Counted from the first letter of the stretch, positions 24,853 through 33,412 are shown. The stretch: DNA of 36,154 nucleotides from Eggerthellaceae bacterium (GCA_030533105.1 JAUNJT010000005.1:1-36154), one strand, 5' to 3'. The notes: generated from the sequence alone by a model not told the origin. Program-made: numbers and translations.

Positions 24853-25959
24853 ATGTCGCAGACAAAAGAAAAATGGAAGAGGGTTGTAGCGATCGTACTG
24901 GCAGCCATGCTGTGCCTTGGTCTTGCATGTGTCGCTTCAGGCTGCTCAAGCAAGAAGAAGGCCGATGCCGATGGCAACGTCACGTTCGTCGACTCGGTGG
25001 GTAGGGAAGTGAAGGTGCCGGCAAACGTCGAGTATGTCATTCCGTCAGGCCATACGGCAACGCAGGTTCTTCTTACGCTGTGCCCCGAAAAGCTCGCATC
25101 GGTTTCAAGTGAACTGTCCGATGACATCTTGAAGTACATAGGTGTCGATTCGCTGAAAGGCCTTCCCGTTACGGGTGCAGCGTTCGGCTCGAAGGGCGAC
25201 CTGAACAAGGAGACAGTTGCTGGCCTGGCAAGCGGCAAGACCAAGGTGCTTGTTGATACTGGCGAAGTGAAGGATGGTATCAAGGAAGACCTCGATCAGC
25301 TACAGGAGCAACTCGGAATCCCGTGTGTGTTTATCGAGACCAAGCTTGAGGATTATGGAAACGCTTACACGAAACTCGGCGAACTGCTCGGATGTGAAGA
25401 CCGTGCCAAGACGCTTTCAAATTATTGCTCTAAGGCGTATCAAACGGTGTCGGATGCTATGAAGAAAGTCGGCGACAGCAAGAAGAACGTTGCCTACATC
25501 GTTGGGACAGATGGCGTGAACGCCATTGCGAAGGGTTCGTATCAGGGTGGCGTTGTCGATATGGTTGCGAATAACGTCGTCGTTGTCGAGAACGCTTCTG
25601 GAAAGGGAACGGGTAATCCAATCGACCTTGAACAGCTTGCGAACTGGAACCCCGAAGTCATCCTATTCCAAGCAGGCGGTCTTTATGATCAGGTTGGAAA
25701 CGCTGCGGGTTGGCAGACTTTGAGCGCAATACAAAACGGTCAGTACTATGAGGTTCCGAATACGCCATATTGCTGGATGAACAATCCTCCGACAGTTAAT
25801 CAGGTCATGGGAATGCAATGGCTTCCGCGTCTGCTGTATCCGGATAAGTTCAGCGATTCGATTGCTGATGTGACCAAGTCCTATTACAAGACTTTCTATA
25901 ATTACAACCTTTCCGATGACGAGGTAAAGGCTCTTATCGAGAAGGCGAACGTTAAGTAA
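24853..25959 (+). CDS. Substrate-binding lipoprotein of the metal-chelate ABC transporter
   Basis: A 368-residue class III (BtuF/FhuD-like) binding protein. It starts with a lipoprotein signal, KRVVAIVLAAMLCLGLACVASGC, lipobox VASGC with the acylated cysteine at about 31. The mature protein has VTFVDSVGREVKVPANVEYVIP near the start and NPPTVNQVMGMQWLPRLLYPD near the end, the form seen in binding proteins for iron complexes and for molybdate/tungstate (MolA). Cofactor identity (iron siderophore, haem, cobalamin or oxyanion) is not resolved. SD AAAGGAAGGG before the ATG. Ends in a strong terminator. Confidence 0.9.
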   Translation: MSQTKEKWKRVVAIVLAAMLCLGLACVASGCSSKKKADADGNVTFVDSVGREVKVPANVEYVIPSGHTATQVLLTLCPEKLASVSSELSDDILKYIGVDSLKGLPVTGAAFGSKGDLNKETVAGLASGKTKVLVDTGEVKDGIKEDLDQLQEQLGIPCVFIETKLEDYGNAYTKLGELLGCEDRAKTLSNYCSKAYQTVSDAMKKVGDSKKNVAYIVGTDGVNAIAKGSYQGGVVDMVANNVVVVENASGKGTGNPIDLEQLANWNPEVILFQAGGLYDQVGNAAGWQTLSAIQNGQYYEVPNTPYCWMNNPPTVNQVMGMQWLPRLLYPDKFSDSIADVTKSYYKTFYNYNLSDDEVKALIEKANVK

Positions 25960-25991
25960 CAAAATACACGCTTTTCGAAAAAAGCATTGCT

Positions 25992-26025
25992 GTGGGTATC
26001 GTCGATTGGCGATACCCACCTTTGT
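25992..26025 (+). terminator. Terminator of the ABC operon
   Basis: GTGGGTATCG (25992-26001) and CGATACCCAC (26010-26019) form a 10-bp stem, loop of 8, followed by CTTTGT. Confidence 0.85.
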
Positions 26026-26290
26026 ACTCTACGGAAAACGTGCTTGCTTCAATATAGGATACAGTCTTAGTTTAAATACAGAAAAACATGCTTGACATTA
26101 TCCTCAAGAAAGCATAATATAGAGAACAACATAATACTAAGTTGAGAATAATTAAGTAAGAAACAATTCAGAAGTCCGGCATAGGGGGTCGGAGCTCAAA
26201 GAAAGGAAACGCTTGGTGTAACTTTTTCCTCCCTTTTCTTCTCTTCTCTCTCGGTGGGCACTGTCAAAAAGGCAGTGCCCACCCGCATGT
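26026..26290 (+). other. Orphan promoter and hairpin without a gene
   Basis: About 270 bases between the ABC operon and the NhaC-type gene hold no credible protein. A strong promoter is visible: TTGACA (26092-26097), 17 bases, TAATAT (26115-26120). Downstream come a ribosome-binding-like AAAGAAAGG before the bare TTG GTG TAA, a pyrimidine-rich run (26222-26252) and a perfect 11-bp hairpin (GGTGGGCACTG 26253-26263 with CAGTGCCCACC 26273-26283) with no T-run. It may encode a small RNA or be the remnant of a lost gene. Confidence 0.45.
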
Positions 26291-26302
26291 AACGGCAAAA
26301 CG

Positions 26303-26330
26303 AAAGGACCCCGGAAAACCAAGGTCCTTT
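26303..26330 (-). terminator. Terminator of the NhaC-type gene
   Basis: On the minus strand AAAGGACC (26330-26323) pairs with GGTCCTTT (26310-26303), followed by CGTTTTG. It lies 32 bases after the stop codon. Confidence 0.8.
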
Positions 26331-26361
26331 GCGTTCGAGTTAGCTGAAGAAAGCGGCAGGA

Positions 26362-27951
26362 CTACTCTTCTGCGGCGGTCCTGTTGTAAGAGCGGATAAC
26401 CTCGCCGCTCTTCTTTCCGATTGTGTTGCGCAGCACAATGACCGTTGCGATGACCAGCACGATGCCGATAGCCAGGCAGATGAACGGATTGCGGACGAAG
26501 CCGGCGATGAGGAAGCATACGAACGAGATTGCTGCAACCGTCAGCGCGTACGGCAGCTGCGTAGAAACATGCTCGACGTGGTTCACGTTCGCACCAGCGG
26601 ATGCCATGATCGTCGTATCGGATATCGGCGAGATGTGGTCGCCGCATACAGCGCCTGCCAGGCAGGCGGAGATGCCGATGATGAGCAACTCGGGTTCGGT
26701 GGCGAAGATTGGCAGCACGATGGGGATGAGGATGCCGAACGTGCCCCAGCTCGTGCCCGTCGAGAATGCCAGGAACAGAGCGACCAAGAAGATGATGGCC
26801 GGTAGCAGCGCATACAGTCCAGCTGCAGCACCTTCCATGAGACCGGCGACGAAGACGTCAGCGCCAAGCGCAGTGGTCATGAGCTTCAGCGTCAGTGCGA
26901 AGGTCAGGATGAGCATAGCCGGAACCATGGCCTTAAAGCCTGTGATGATGCATTCCATAGCCTTCTTGAATGTGATAGTGCGACGGGCGATGAGGTAGAT
27001 GAACGACAGGATGAGAGCGATGATCGAACCCCACGGCAGGCCGACGGATGCGTCAGTGTCGCCAAAAGCTACGGCGAGATTCATGTAGCCATCGGCTTCG
27101 GGATCCCAGAAACCGCCGACGTACATCATTCCGATGCAGCAGCAGATGATGAGCAGGATGACGGGGAGAAGCAGATCCCATAGGGAAGCCTTTTCCTGCT
27201 TGACGGCCTCTTCGTTGCCCAGGGAACCGAGTTCGCCTTCCCTGAGCGCCTTGAGCTCGGCTGCGGCCATCGGACCGTAATCAAACTGCATGACGACGAG
27301 GAAGATGACGAAGACGATGGTGAGCAACGAATAGAAGTTGTACGGGATCGCCTGGATGAACAGCTGGATGCCCGTAACACCCGTGTCGAGGTCGCTTGCG
27401 GTTGCGGAAACAGCAGCCGCCCAAGAGCTGATAGGTGCGATCATGCAGATGGGCGCGGCGGTCGCGTCGATGACGTATGAGAGCTTCGCGCGTGAGATCT
27501 TGTGACGATCGCTCACGGGGCGCATGACAGCACCGACGGTCAGGCAGTTGAAGTAGTCATCGATGAAAATGAGCACGCCGAGCACGAACGTGGCGAGCAT
27601 GGCTCCCACACGGCTCTTGATGTGCGTAGCGGCCCATGTGCCGAACGCGGCGGAACCGCCGGCGGCATTCACGAGCGCGACCATGATGCCGAGTATCACA
27701 AGGAATATGAAGATACCCGCATTCCATGGGTCGCTTATCGCCGTGATGAAGCCGACCGTTGCGCCATCATCGGTTTCACCCAGGATGATGTAGTTCAAGA
27801 TGTTGATCAAATCGCCCGATTGCAGGGCCAGCAGAATAGCGCCGACCAAGATGCCGATGAACAAGGAACTGTACGTTTCCTTGGTGATAAGCGCCAAGAC
27901 AATGGCGACTATCGGGGGCACGAGAGCCCAGAAGGTGTTGACGAACTCCAT
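26362..27951 (-). CDS. NhaC-superfamily transporter, probable lysine transporter (LysW-like)
   Basis: A 529-residue integral membrane protein with about 12 helices, NhaC Na+/H+ antiporter superfamily: WALVPPIVAIVLALITKETYSSLFIGILVGA at the start, then DDYFNCLTVGAVMRPVSDRHKISRAKLSYVIDATAAPICMIAPISSWAA (near 130-180), FSTGTSWGTFGILIPIVLPI (near 410) and CGDHISPISDTTIMASAGANVNHVEHVSTQLPYAL (near 445-480). Its leader holds a lysine riboswitch with an attenuator, so the substrate is most likely lysine (the LysW subgroup of NhaC), rather than sodium. Start ATG at 27951 has AAAGGAGA with good spacing. Single gene, with its own terminator. Confidence 0.9.
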   Translation of the reverse strand: MEFVNTFWALVPPIVAIVLALITKETYSSLFIGILVGAILLALQSGDLINILNYIILGETDDGATVGFITAISDPWNAGIFIFLVILGIMVALVNAAGGSAAFGTWAATHIKSRVGAMLATFVLGVLIFIDDYFNCLTVGAVMRPVSDRHKISRAKLSYVIDATAAPICMIAPISSWAAAVSATASDLDTGVTGIQLFIQAIPYNFYSLLTIVFVIFLVVMQFDYGPMAAAELKALREGELGSLGNEEAVKQEKASLWDLLLPVILLIICCCIGMMYVGGFWDPEADGYMNLAVAFGDTDASVGLPWGSIIALILSFIYLIARRTITFKKAMECIITGFKAMVPAMLILTFALTLKLMTTALGADVFVAGLMEGAAAGLYALLPAIIFLVALFLAFSTGTSWGTFGILIPIVLPIFATEPELLIIGISACLAGAVCGDHISPISDTTIMASAGANVNHVEHVSTQLPYALTVAAISFVCFLIAGFVRNPFICLAIGIVLVIATVIVLRNTIGKKSGEVIRSYNRTAAEE

Positions 27952-28027
27952 GTTGTCTCCTTTTGCCTACGGTGCGGATCTCTTTTCCGCGTTTCAGCCG
28001 AGACGGGTTAGCATTCTCGGCTTTGTT

Positions 28028-28059
28028 CCAAAAAGAAAAGCCATGGTGCTTCATGGCTT
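28028..28059 (-). terminator. Attenuator terminator of the lysine riboswitch
   Basis: On the minus strand AAGCCATG (28059-28052) pairs with CATGGCTT (28045-28038), followed by TTCTTTTTGG. The upstream bases TCATGGC (28093-28087), which lie in the P1 3' strand region of the riboswitch, can instead pair with GCCATGA (28057-28051) of this hairpin, giving a mutually exclusive antiterminator. A further hairpin (AGCCGAGA 27996-28003 / TCTCGGCT 28015-28022) sits between it and the start codon. Confidence 0.8.
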
Positions 28060-28088
28060 CAACAAGGAGTACGTTTTCCGTGTCGTGC

Positions 28089-28267
28089 CATGATAGCTCT
28101 CCGCGAAAGACGCTCATAGCGCCCGTGGCGACAGCCTGAAGGATATTCTCCTTCAGTCCAGGTACCGGGCTTTCGGGAATCAACCGGTCCTTCGGCGGCT
28201 AACCCTTTCGCCTGCACGTTCCCGACGTGGCTTCCAGGCTACTGATGCGAGCCGCACCTCTACCATG
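28089..28267 (-). ncRNA. Lysine riboswitch
   Basis: About 179 bases. P1 is formed by CATGGTAG (28267-28260) and CTATCATG (28096-28089). The conserved strings of the L box are present in order: AGAGGTGCGGCTCGCA, GTAG, CGAAAGGG, AGCCGCCGAAGGACCGG, the CTGG-P3 arm, AGGCTGTCGCC and GCGGAGAGCTATC. This matches the lysC leader type by eye. Lysine binding would stabilise P1, release the terminator and switch off the NhaC-type gene (see attenuator). Confidence 0.93.
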
Positions 28268-28283
28268 TCTAATCAATACGCAC

Positions 28284-28289
28284 ATTATA
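28284..28289 (-). promoter_or_regulatory. -10 element of the lysine-riboswitch transcript
   Basis: TATAAT on the minus strand, about 16 bases before the riboswitch 5' arm. No clear -35 is seen. Confidence 0.5.
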
Positions 28290-28294
28290 TGAAG

Positions 28295-28655
28295 GACTTG
28301 TGAAAAAACGCGAAAACGATGGGAAGAAGCGTTCAAAAGGTGCCGTTTTGGTCCTAGACGAACAGGAATCGTGCGACCAGGGGTCCGAATGCAGTCGAAT
28401 GTTCTAGATGATGATGGAAGTATGCCCCTATTGCTAAACGTTCATCAAAAGGAAGGCTTCCCGCAATATCGTCGTTCTATCGGGCATGGCTTTCTAACAT
28501 ATTGCGCTTATAGGGGCTGTGCGATCATCCGAGTCCGATTCGTTGTTGTAGCGCGAGTCAGCGCATGCGGAACGGCTATGGCCTGTGGGGGCGGGTCGTT
28601 TCCTTCTTAAAAAGAGGTAAGCGGCCCGCCTTAATGTTTTTGTTTATCAACGAGA
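28295..28655. other. Gene-poor stretch with a plus-strand terminator
   Basis: About 360 bases without a supported gene. Near its right end GGCGGGTCG (about 28592) pairs with CGGCCCGCC (about 28622), followed by TTAATGTTTTTG, an intrinsic terminator for plus-strand transcription. A 79-codon open frame ends there but has no start signal and no recognisable product. What is terminated is unknown. Confidence 0.35.
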
Positions 28656-28689
28656 AAGAAAAAGGTCACAGCCAAACAAGACTGCGACC
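28656..28689 (-). terminator. Terminator of tRNA-Gly
   Basis: On the minus strand GGTCGCAG (28689-28682) pairs with CTGTGACC (28671-28664), followed by TTTTTCTTT. Confidence 0.82.
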
Positions 28690-28700
28690 ATCATTTTGAA

Positions 28701-28775
28701 TGGAGCGGGTGACGGGACTCGAACCCGCGAATACGAGCTTGGGAAGCTCGGGCCTTACCACTTGGCGACACCCGC
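28701..28775 (-). tRNA. tRNA-Gly (anticodon CCC)
   Basis: 75 bases including encoded CCA (28703-28701). Acceptor stem GCGGGTG/CACCCGC, discriminator T, D loop CCAAGTGGTAAGG, anticodon arm CGAGC-TTCCCAA-GCTCG giving CCC, T loop GGTTCGAGTCC. It reads GGG codons. A TATAAT on the minus strand at 28800-28795 is its probable -10. Confidence 0.96.
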
Positions 28776-28863
28776 TTGCAAAAACGCATAGGTCATTATA
28801 GCGCAACGCGCTACAATTGCACCTGCAATAGGCGATCAATCGTAAAAGAGCAACGAAGAGCAC

Positions 28864-30051
28864 GTGACGAAAACCGCAAACATCAAGGAACCAACGAGCA
28901 TCTGGAACCGTTCGTTCATTCTCGTGTGCATCGCGGCTGTCTTCATGCATTTCGGGATGCAGATGAGCCAGGGAATCCTTGCTCCTTACACGGCTGCGCT
29001 TGGTGGCTCGGCAAGCGAAGTCGGTATGGTGACCAGCGCGTTTGCCCTCACAGCGCTTTTGCTCAAGGCGATTTCGGCGCCGATACTCGACTCGTTCAAT
29101 CGCAAGAAGGTGTTCTCCATCGCGATGCTCGGCACGGCCGTTGCGTTCGCCGGCTATGCTTTCAGCACATCGGTGTTCATGGTTGGTACGTTCAGTCTCG
29201 TACGTGGTGCCGCAATGGCTTTCACGAGCACGGCGGCGCTTGTCATCGCGACAGATTTCTTGCCTAAGAATCAACTCGGGAAAGGCATCGGCATCTTCAC
29301 ACTCGCGCAGGCGATTTGCCAGGCGCTCGCGCCGATGATCGCACTCAACCTTGCGCTTGTCATCGGCTATGAGGGCGCATATATGGTTGCCGCTGTAGTC
29401 GAGGTCCTCGGTTCGCTTGTCGTGCTGACGATCAAGCGTCCAAGTTGCGGTACTGAGCCATTCCGCATATCGCTTAGCAGCATGCTCGCCAAAGAGGCGG
29501 CAATGCCCGCTATCGTTCTGGCGCTCATGTGCGGTTCGTTTTTCAGTATCTACACGTTTGTGGTGCTCTACGGTCTTGACCAGGGCATCTCGCAAGAGTA
29601 TGTTGGTAGCTTCTTTCTCGTGCTTGCGGGAGCGATGCTGCTCAGCAGGCCTCTTATGGGATCGCTTTCAGATAAAATCGGATTTAAGAAGGCGATGGTC
29701 CCCGCACTTGTCAGTTATGCAGCTGGTTTTGCTCTGCTTAGTCAAGTAGATAGCCTTTTTGGCTTTTGCGTGGTTGCAGTATTGATGGCATTTGGCTATG
29801 GTGTTGCACAGCCCTTGACGCAAGCGCTTGCAATGAAGCTCGTACCACCTGAGCATTTTGGGGCGGCAAGTTGCACGTGTTATGTCGGCAATGATATCGG
29901 CGCGCTTATCGGTCCGAATATCGCGGGGCTTCTAGTTGAGTTACTCGGCTGCTCTTCCATGTGGTTATGTATGTTGGTGCCGGTTGCATTTGCGCTGGTT
30001 GTTGTGGTTGCGTATCCCCTCGAAGGACGGGAAAGCGAAGTGAAGCTGTGA
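28864..30051 (+). CDS. Major facilitator superfamily transporter 1
   Basis: A 395-residue MFS protein with about 12 membrane helices (FILVCIAAVFMHFGMQMSQGILAPYTAALGG at the start). Between helices 2 and 3 is the family loop ISAPILDSFNRKKVF, and between helices 8 and 9 GSLSDKIGFKKA, the form of the motif A (GxLxDRxGRRxx). GTG start at 28864. Substrate unknown. The second MFS gene starts within its stop codon (GTGA overlap), and the two proteins are clearly related, so they may act as a pair or have arisen by tandem duplication. Confidence 0.88.
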   Translation: MTKTANIKEPTSIWNRSFILVCIAAVFMHFGMQMSQGILAPYTAALGGSASEVGMVTSAFALTALLLKAISAPILDSFNRKKVFSIAMLGTAVAFAGYAFSTSVFMVGTFSLVRGAAMAFTSTAALVIATDFLPKNQLGKGIGIFTLAQAICQALAPMIALNLALVIGYEGAYMVAAVVEVLGSLVVLTIKRPSCGTEPFRISLSSMLAKEAAMPAIVLALMCGSFFSIYTFVVLYGLDQGISQEYVGSFFLVLAGAMLLSRPLMGSLSDKIGFKKAMVPALVSYAAGFALLSQVDSLFGFCVVAVLMAFGYGVAQPLTQALAMKLVPPEHFGAASCTCYVGNDIGALIGPNIAGLLVELLGCSSMWLCMLVPVAFALVVVVAYPLEGRESEVKL

Positions 30052-31280
30052 GCGAAGACAAAACGATATCCGGTAAGCCGGCAGAGGACAAGGCGAGCCT
30101 ACCCGCAGCTACACCGAACGAGAACGGTTGGATTCCGACCACTGTTTGGAACCGTCCCTTCATCTGCTGCTGTCTTGCCGGCATCTTCCAATACTTGGGT
30201 CTTCAGATGTCCCATGGCATCTTATCCAAATATACGGAATCGCTTGGCGGTGACGCAGTTGCGATCGGTATCGTCACCGGCCTGTTCGCCATCACTGCCA
30301 TGGGCTTCAAGATCATTTCCGGGCCCGCAATCGATGCGTTCGACCACAAGAAGATCCTCATGATATTCATGGTGGTGCTCGGGTGTGCATTCTTCGGATG
30401 CGCGCTGAGCAACTCCGTCGAAGGTGTTGGCGCGAGCATGCTCTTGCGAGGCCTTGCCCAGGCGTTCTCGGGTACGGTGAACCTTGTCTTGGTGGCAGTG
30501 TATCTACCGAAAGACCAGTTCGGGAAGGGTATCGCCTATTTCGGTGTCGCGCAGGCGGCATGCCAGGCGATCGGCCCTTCGATTTCGCTTAGCCTTTCGG
30601 TGTACATCGGGTACAAGGCAACGTATGTGATCGCCGGGTCTCTCGAGGTCATCGGCGCTTTGCTCGTGCTGCTCATCAACCAACCGAGCCGTGGTACGCA
30701 GAAATTCCGCATCTCGATGAAGAGCGTGATCGCCAAGGAATCCATCGTGCCGATGATCATCCTTGCGCTGACAGGCATTCCGTACGCAACCATTCTGGCG
30801 TTCCTCGTCATCGACGGCATGTCGAAGGGCGTTCCGCAGGAGCAGATAGGATTGTTTTTCACGGTGTTCGCGATTGTGACGATTGTGACCCGACCGTTCT
30901 TCGGAAGCCTGTCGGACAGGGTCGGCGCGAAGAAGACCCTGCTCCCGGTGTTAGTGGTTCTCGCGGTTTCGTACGCCTTGCTTCCTAACGTCGAAACGCT
31001 GTTCGGCTACTGCGTGGTTGCGGTGCTTAACGCAATCGGAACAGGCACGGCTATGCCGGTCGCACAAGCGTTGGCAATGAAGATGGTTCCACAAGAGCGT
31101 TATGCTGCCGCGAGCAATTCGTGCTACATCGGTAACGATTTGGGCTTCATATTCGGCCCTGTCATTTCTGGTTGGCTCGTCAACATGTGGGGCTATAGCG
31201 CGATGTGGTACTGCATGCTCATCCCATGCGCTATCACGATAGCTGTTCTTGTTCTCGTGAAGCTCCCGAAGGGTGCTTAA
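30048..31280 (+). CDS. Major facilitator superfamily transporter 2
   Basis: A 410-residue MFS protein paralogous to the gene upstream: FICCCLAGIFQYLGLQMSHGILSKYTESLGGDAVAIG parallels the first protein's start, and GSLSDRVGAKKTLLP parallels its motif A. The GTG at 30048 overlaps the previous stop by 4 bases (GTGA), pointing to translational coupling. It has about 30 extra polar residues at its N-terminus. Substrate unknown. Confidence 0.87.
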   Translation: MSEDKTISGKPAEDKASLPAATPNENGWIPTTVWNRPFICCCLAGIFQYLGLQMSHGILSKYTESLGGDAVAIGIVTGLFAITAMGFKIISGPAIDAFDHKKILMIFMVVLGCAFFGCALSNSVEGVGASMLLRGLAQAFSGTVNLVLVAVYLPKDQFGKGIAYFGVAQAACQAIGPSISLSLSVYIGYKATYVIAGSLEVIGALLVLLINQPSRGTQKFRISMKSVIAKESIVPMIILALTGIPYATILAFLVIDGMSKGVPQEQIGLFFTVFAIVTIVTRPFFGSLSDRVGAKKTLLPVLVVLAVSYALLPNVETLFGYCVVAVLNAIGTGTAMPVAQALAMKMVPQERYAAASNSCYIGNDLGFIFGPVISGWLVNMWGYSAMWYCMLIPCAITIAVLVLVKLPKGA

Positions 31281-31294
31281 GCCGCCAAAGAAAA

Positions 31295-31315
31295 GGAGCC
31301 GAACACATCGGCTCC
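31295..31315 (-). terminator. Terminator between MFS pair and citrate synthase
   Basis: GGAGCCGA and TCGGCTCC pair across the loop ACACA (plus-strand view). On the minus strand the stem is followed by TTTTCTTTGG (31294-31285), so it serves citrate synthase; on the plus strand only weak Ts follow. Confidence 0.75.
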
Positions 31316-31373
31316 GAGAATACATTTAAAAGTGTGCGTCGCGAGAAGGTCTTTCGCGTTGTTCTGCAATCTC

Positions 31374-32717
31374 TTAGCGTTGTTCGATAGGCACGAAATC
31401 GCGATGTTGGAACGTCGTCTTGTAGGCGGGGCGGATGATGCGCTTGCCTGAAACGATTTCCTCGAAACGATGCGCGCTCCAGCCTGCCATTCTCGCGCAG
31501 GCGAAAAGCGGCGTGTACAGATCGTCCGGGATACCCATCATGCTGTAAACGAAGCCGGAATACATGTCGATATTGGCGCAGAGCGTCTTCTTCGATCCTT
31601 TTTCGCGTACGAATACTTCAGGTGAAAGCCGCTCTATGGATTCGAGCAACTTGAACTCCGCTTCGAATTCGGTGCCCTTTGCGAGACGCTCCGCGAAGCG
31701 CTTGCAGATGGTTGCACGCGGGTCGCTCTTCGTGTAGACAGCATGCCCCATGCCGTAAATGAGGCCCGATTTGTCGAACGCCTGCTTGTTGACGATCTTG
31801 GTGAGGTACGCGGCGACCTCGTCTTCGTTATCCCAATCCGCGACATTGTTCTTAATCTCGTTTTGCATGGCGACGACCTTGTGGTTCGCTCCGCCATGGC
31901 GATAGCCTTTTAGCGAACCGATTGCTGCTGCATACGTGGAATACGGGTCGGTGTCCGCGCTCGAAAGCACGCGTGCGGTAAATGTGGAGTTGTTGCCGCC
32001 ACCATGCTCGGCGTGCAAGCAGAACATGATATCGAGCATACGGGCTTCCTCAGGCGTGTATACGCGGTCAGGGCGCAACATGCTCAAGAAGGTCTCCGCG
32101 GTCGATTCGCCGGGGATAAAGCGATGCATGATCATCGAACCGTTGTTGAAGCGTGCCTGTTGCGCGTACCAGCTCAATACCGCGATGCGCGGAAGACGCG
32201 AGATCAGCGAGATGGCTGTAGCAATCTCATGTTCAGGTGAACGGTCTTCAGCTTGAGGGTCGGTAGCGTAGAGGATGAGGATGCTACGTGCCAGAATGTT
32301 CATGATATCGGTCGGCGTGTCCTTCATGATCATCGAGGCGGTGAAGCCGTCAGGTAACGGACGCTGCTCATCGATAGCTGCAACGAAGGTTTCGAGCTGG
32401 CTTTGCGTCGGCAATTCGCCCATAAGCAGTAGGTACGCGACCTCTTCGTAATTGAAGCGATGAGCGTTGCTTTCATCGCCCAAAAGGTCGTAGATGTCAT
32501 AGCCGCGATAGCTCAGGCGCCCTTCATCGGGGATTTTCTCTCCATCGCTGATGAGGTAGCCGTGCACGTTCGAGATGTTGGTGATGCCCGCAACGACTCC
32601 CGTTCCGTCAGCGTTGCGCAATCCGCGTTTCACATCGAAATGCTCGTAAAGGGCCGGATCGATTGCGTTGATGCGGCCAAAATCGTTATAAAGTCCGATG
32701 CGCGATGTTTCTTCCAT
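31374..32717 (-). CDS. gltA: Citrate synthase
   Basis: A 447-residue Si-type citrate synthase joining oxaloacetate and acetyl-CoA. Signatures: RNADGTGVVAGITNISNVHGYL, CLHAEHGGGNNSTFTARVLSS (catalytic His region, about 230), AAIGSLKGYRHGGANHKV, MGHAVYTKSDPRA (second His) and IDMYSGFVYSMMGIPDDLYTPLFACARMAGW (catalytic Asp, about 370). The ATG at 32717 follows AAAGGACG; the frame upstream is not needed. In a Coriobacteriia anaerobe it probably feeds an incomplete citric-acid pathway and glutamate synthesis. 2-methylcitrate synthase activity cannot be excluded. Confidence 0.94.
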   Translation of the reverse strand: MEETSRIGLYNDFGRINAIDPALYEHFDVKRGLRNADGTGVVAGITNISNVHGYLISDGEKIPDEGRLSYRGYDIYDLLGDESNAHRFNYEEVAYLLLMGELPTQSQLETFVAAIDEQRPLPDGFTASMIMKDTPTDIMNILARSILILYATDPQAEDRSPEHEIATAISLISRLPRIAVLSWYAQQARFNNGSMIMHRFIPGESTAETFLSMLRPDRVYTPEEARMLDIMFCLHAEHGGGNNSTFTARVLSSADTDPYSTYAAAIGSLKGYRHGGANHKVVAMQNEIKNNVADWDNEDEVAAYLTKIVNKQAFDKSGLIYGMGHAVYTKSDPRATICKRFAERLAKGTEFEAEFKLLESIERLSPEVFVREKGSKKTLCANIDMYSGFVYSMMGIPDDLYTPLFACARMAGWSAHRFEEIVSGKRIIRPAYKTTFQHRDFVPIEQR

Positions 32718-32896
32718 GATGCGTCCTTTAATTGATAATCGCATGCTCATTAGGCTGTTTGAACTACTTATGGTAGCAAATCAGGGCATGATGGTGCTTA
32801 AAACGATGGGTCACGGTAACGCATAGCACCCTGTGTGGTTGCATCTGGTGCGTAAAACCCCACGGATTCCGTATCGTGTCTCGTTCGGGCGCGCTA

Positions 32897-33412
32897 TTAG
32901 GCTCGTGTCCATTCGAACGCACGACGTGGCGTGCCGTCTTCGATGTAGATGATGCCGCAATACTCGAAATCCCACTGCTCGATACAGCGTTGCATGGGTA
33001 GATTGTCTTTGTGTGTGTCTATGCGAAGATGGTCGTATTGCGAACGAGCATGCTGTATAGCAGTTGCGAAAATGCCCGAGTGCGTGCCATCGCTGGCAAC
33101 GCGATGCACGGTGGCGTAAGGGGAAGGGTTCTTCCACGCGCCTTCGAAAATCTCATCATATGTTGGATCATCCCCGGCGACCAATGCGAACATTCCGCAA
33201 ATGTGCTCCGGATCGCTTTCATCGTAGATGCAATAAAGGGCGTCTCGGGAGATATCGTCTCTAAGGATTTCCTCGCTTGGGTACCAATCGGCCCATTGGG
33301 TGCCGTTGCCGCGTGACCGCATGAACTCACGTGCGCTTGCGAATATCTTCAGTGCACGAGGTAGGTCGGTTTCTGCTGCAGGGCGAACGGCTAATGCGGG
33401 CTTGAGGGTCAT
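32897..33412 (-). CDS. GNAT-family N-acetyltransferase
   Basis: A 171-residue acetyltransferase-like protein: VRPAAETDLPRALKIFASAREFMRSRGNGTQW at the start, a middle MFALVAGDDPTYDEIFEG, and the acceptor region HSGIFATAIQHARSQYDHLRIDTHKDNLPMQRCIEQWDFEYCGIIYIEDG, whose RIDTH...N...E pattern is usual for GNAT. The classic QxxGxG/A pyrophosphate loop is not clear. The second ATG (33412) is chosen because GGAG lies 5 bases before it. Acts on a small molecule or peptide not known. Confidence 0.8.
   Translation of the reverse strand: MTLKPALAVRPAAETDLPRALKIFASAREFMRSRGNGTQWADWYPSEEILRDDISRDALYCIYDESDPEHICGMFALVAGDDPTYDEIFEGAWKNPSPYATVHRVASDGTHSGIFATAIQHARSQYDHLRIDTHKDNLPMQRCIEQWDFEYCGIIYIEDGTPRRAFEWTRA

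Noticed and set aside
26105-26155. Fur or DtxR box near the orphan promoter
   Set aside because: The TAATACTAAGTTGAGAATAA stretch has only one good half-site and no match to the iron-box patterns.
28089-28267. SAM or other riboswitch as explanation of the NhaC-gene leader
   Set aside because: The ordered motifs fit the lysine L box and not the SAM-I core.
28371-28610. 79-codon open frame
   Set aside because: No ribosome-binding site, no family, and it ends within the stem of a terminator.
28666-29595. 309-codon open frame antisense to the first MFS gene
   Set aside because: Arg/His/Glu-rich shadow of a GC-biased gene; it also covers tRNA-Gly.
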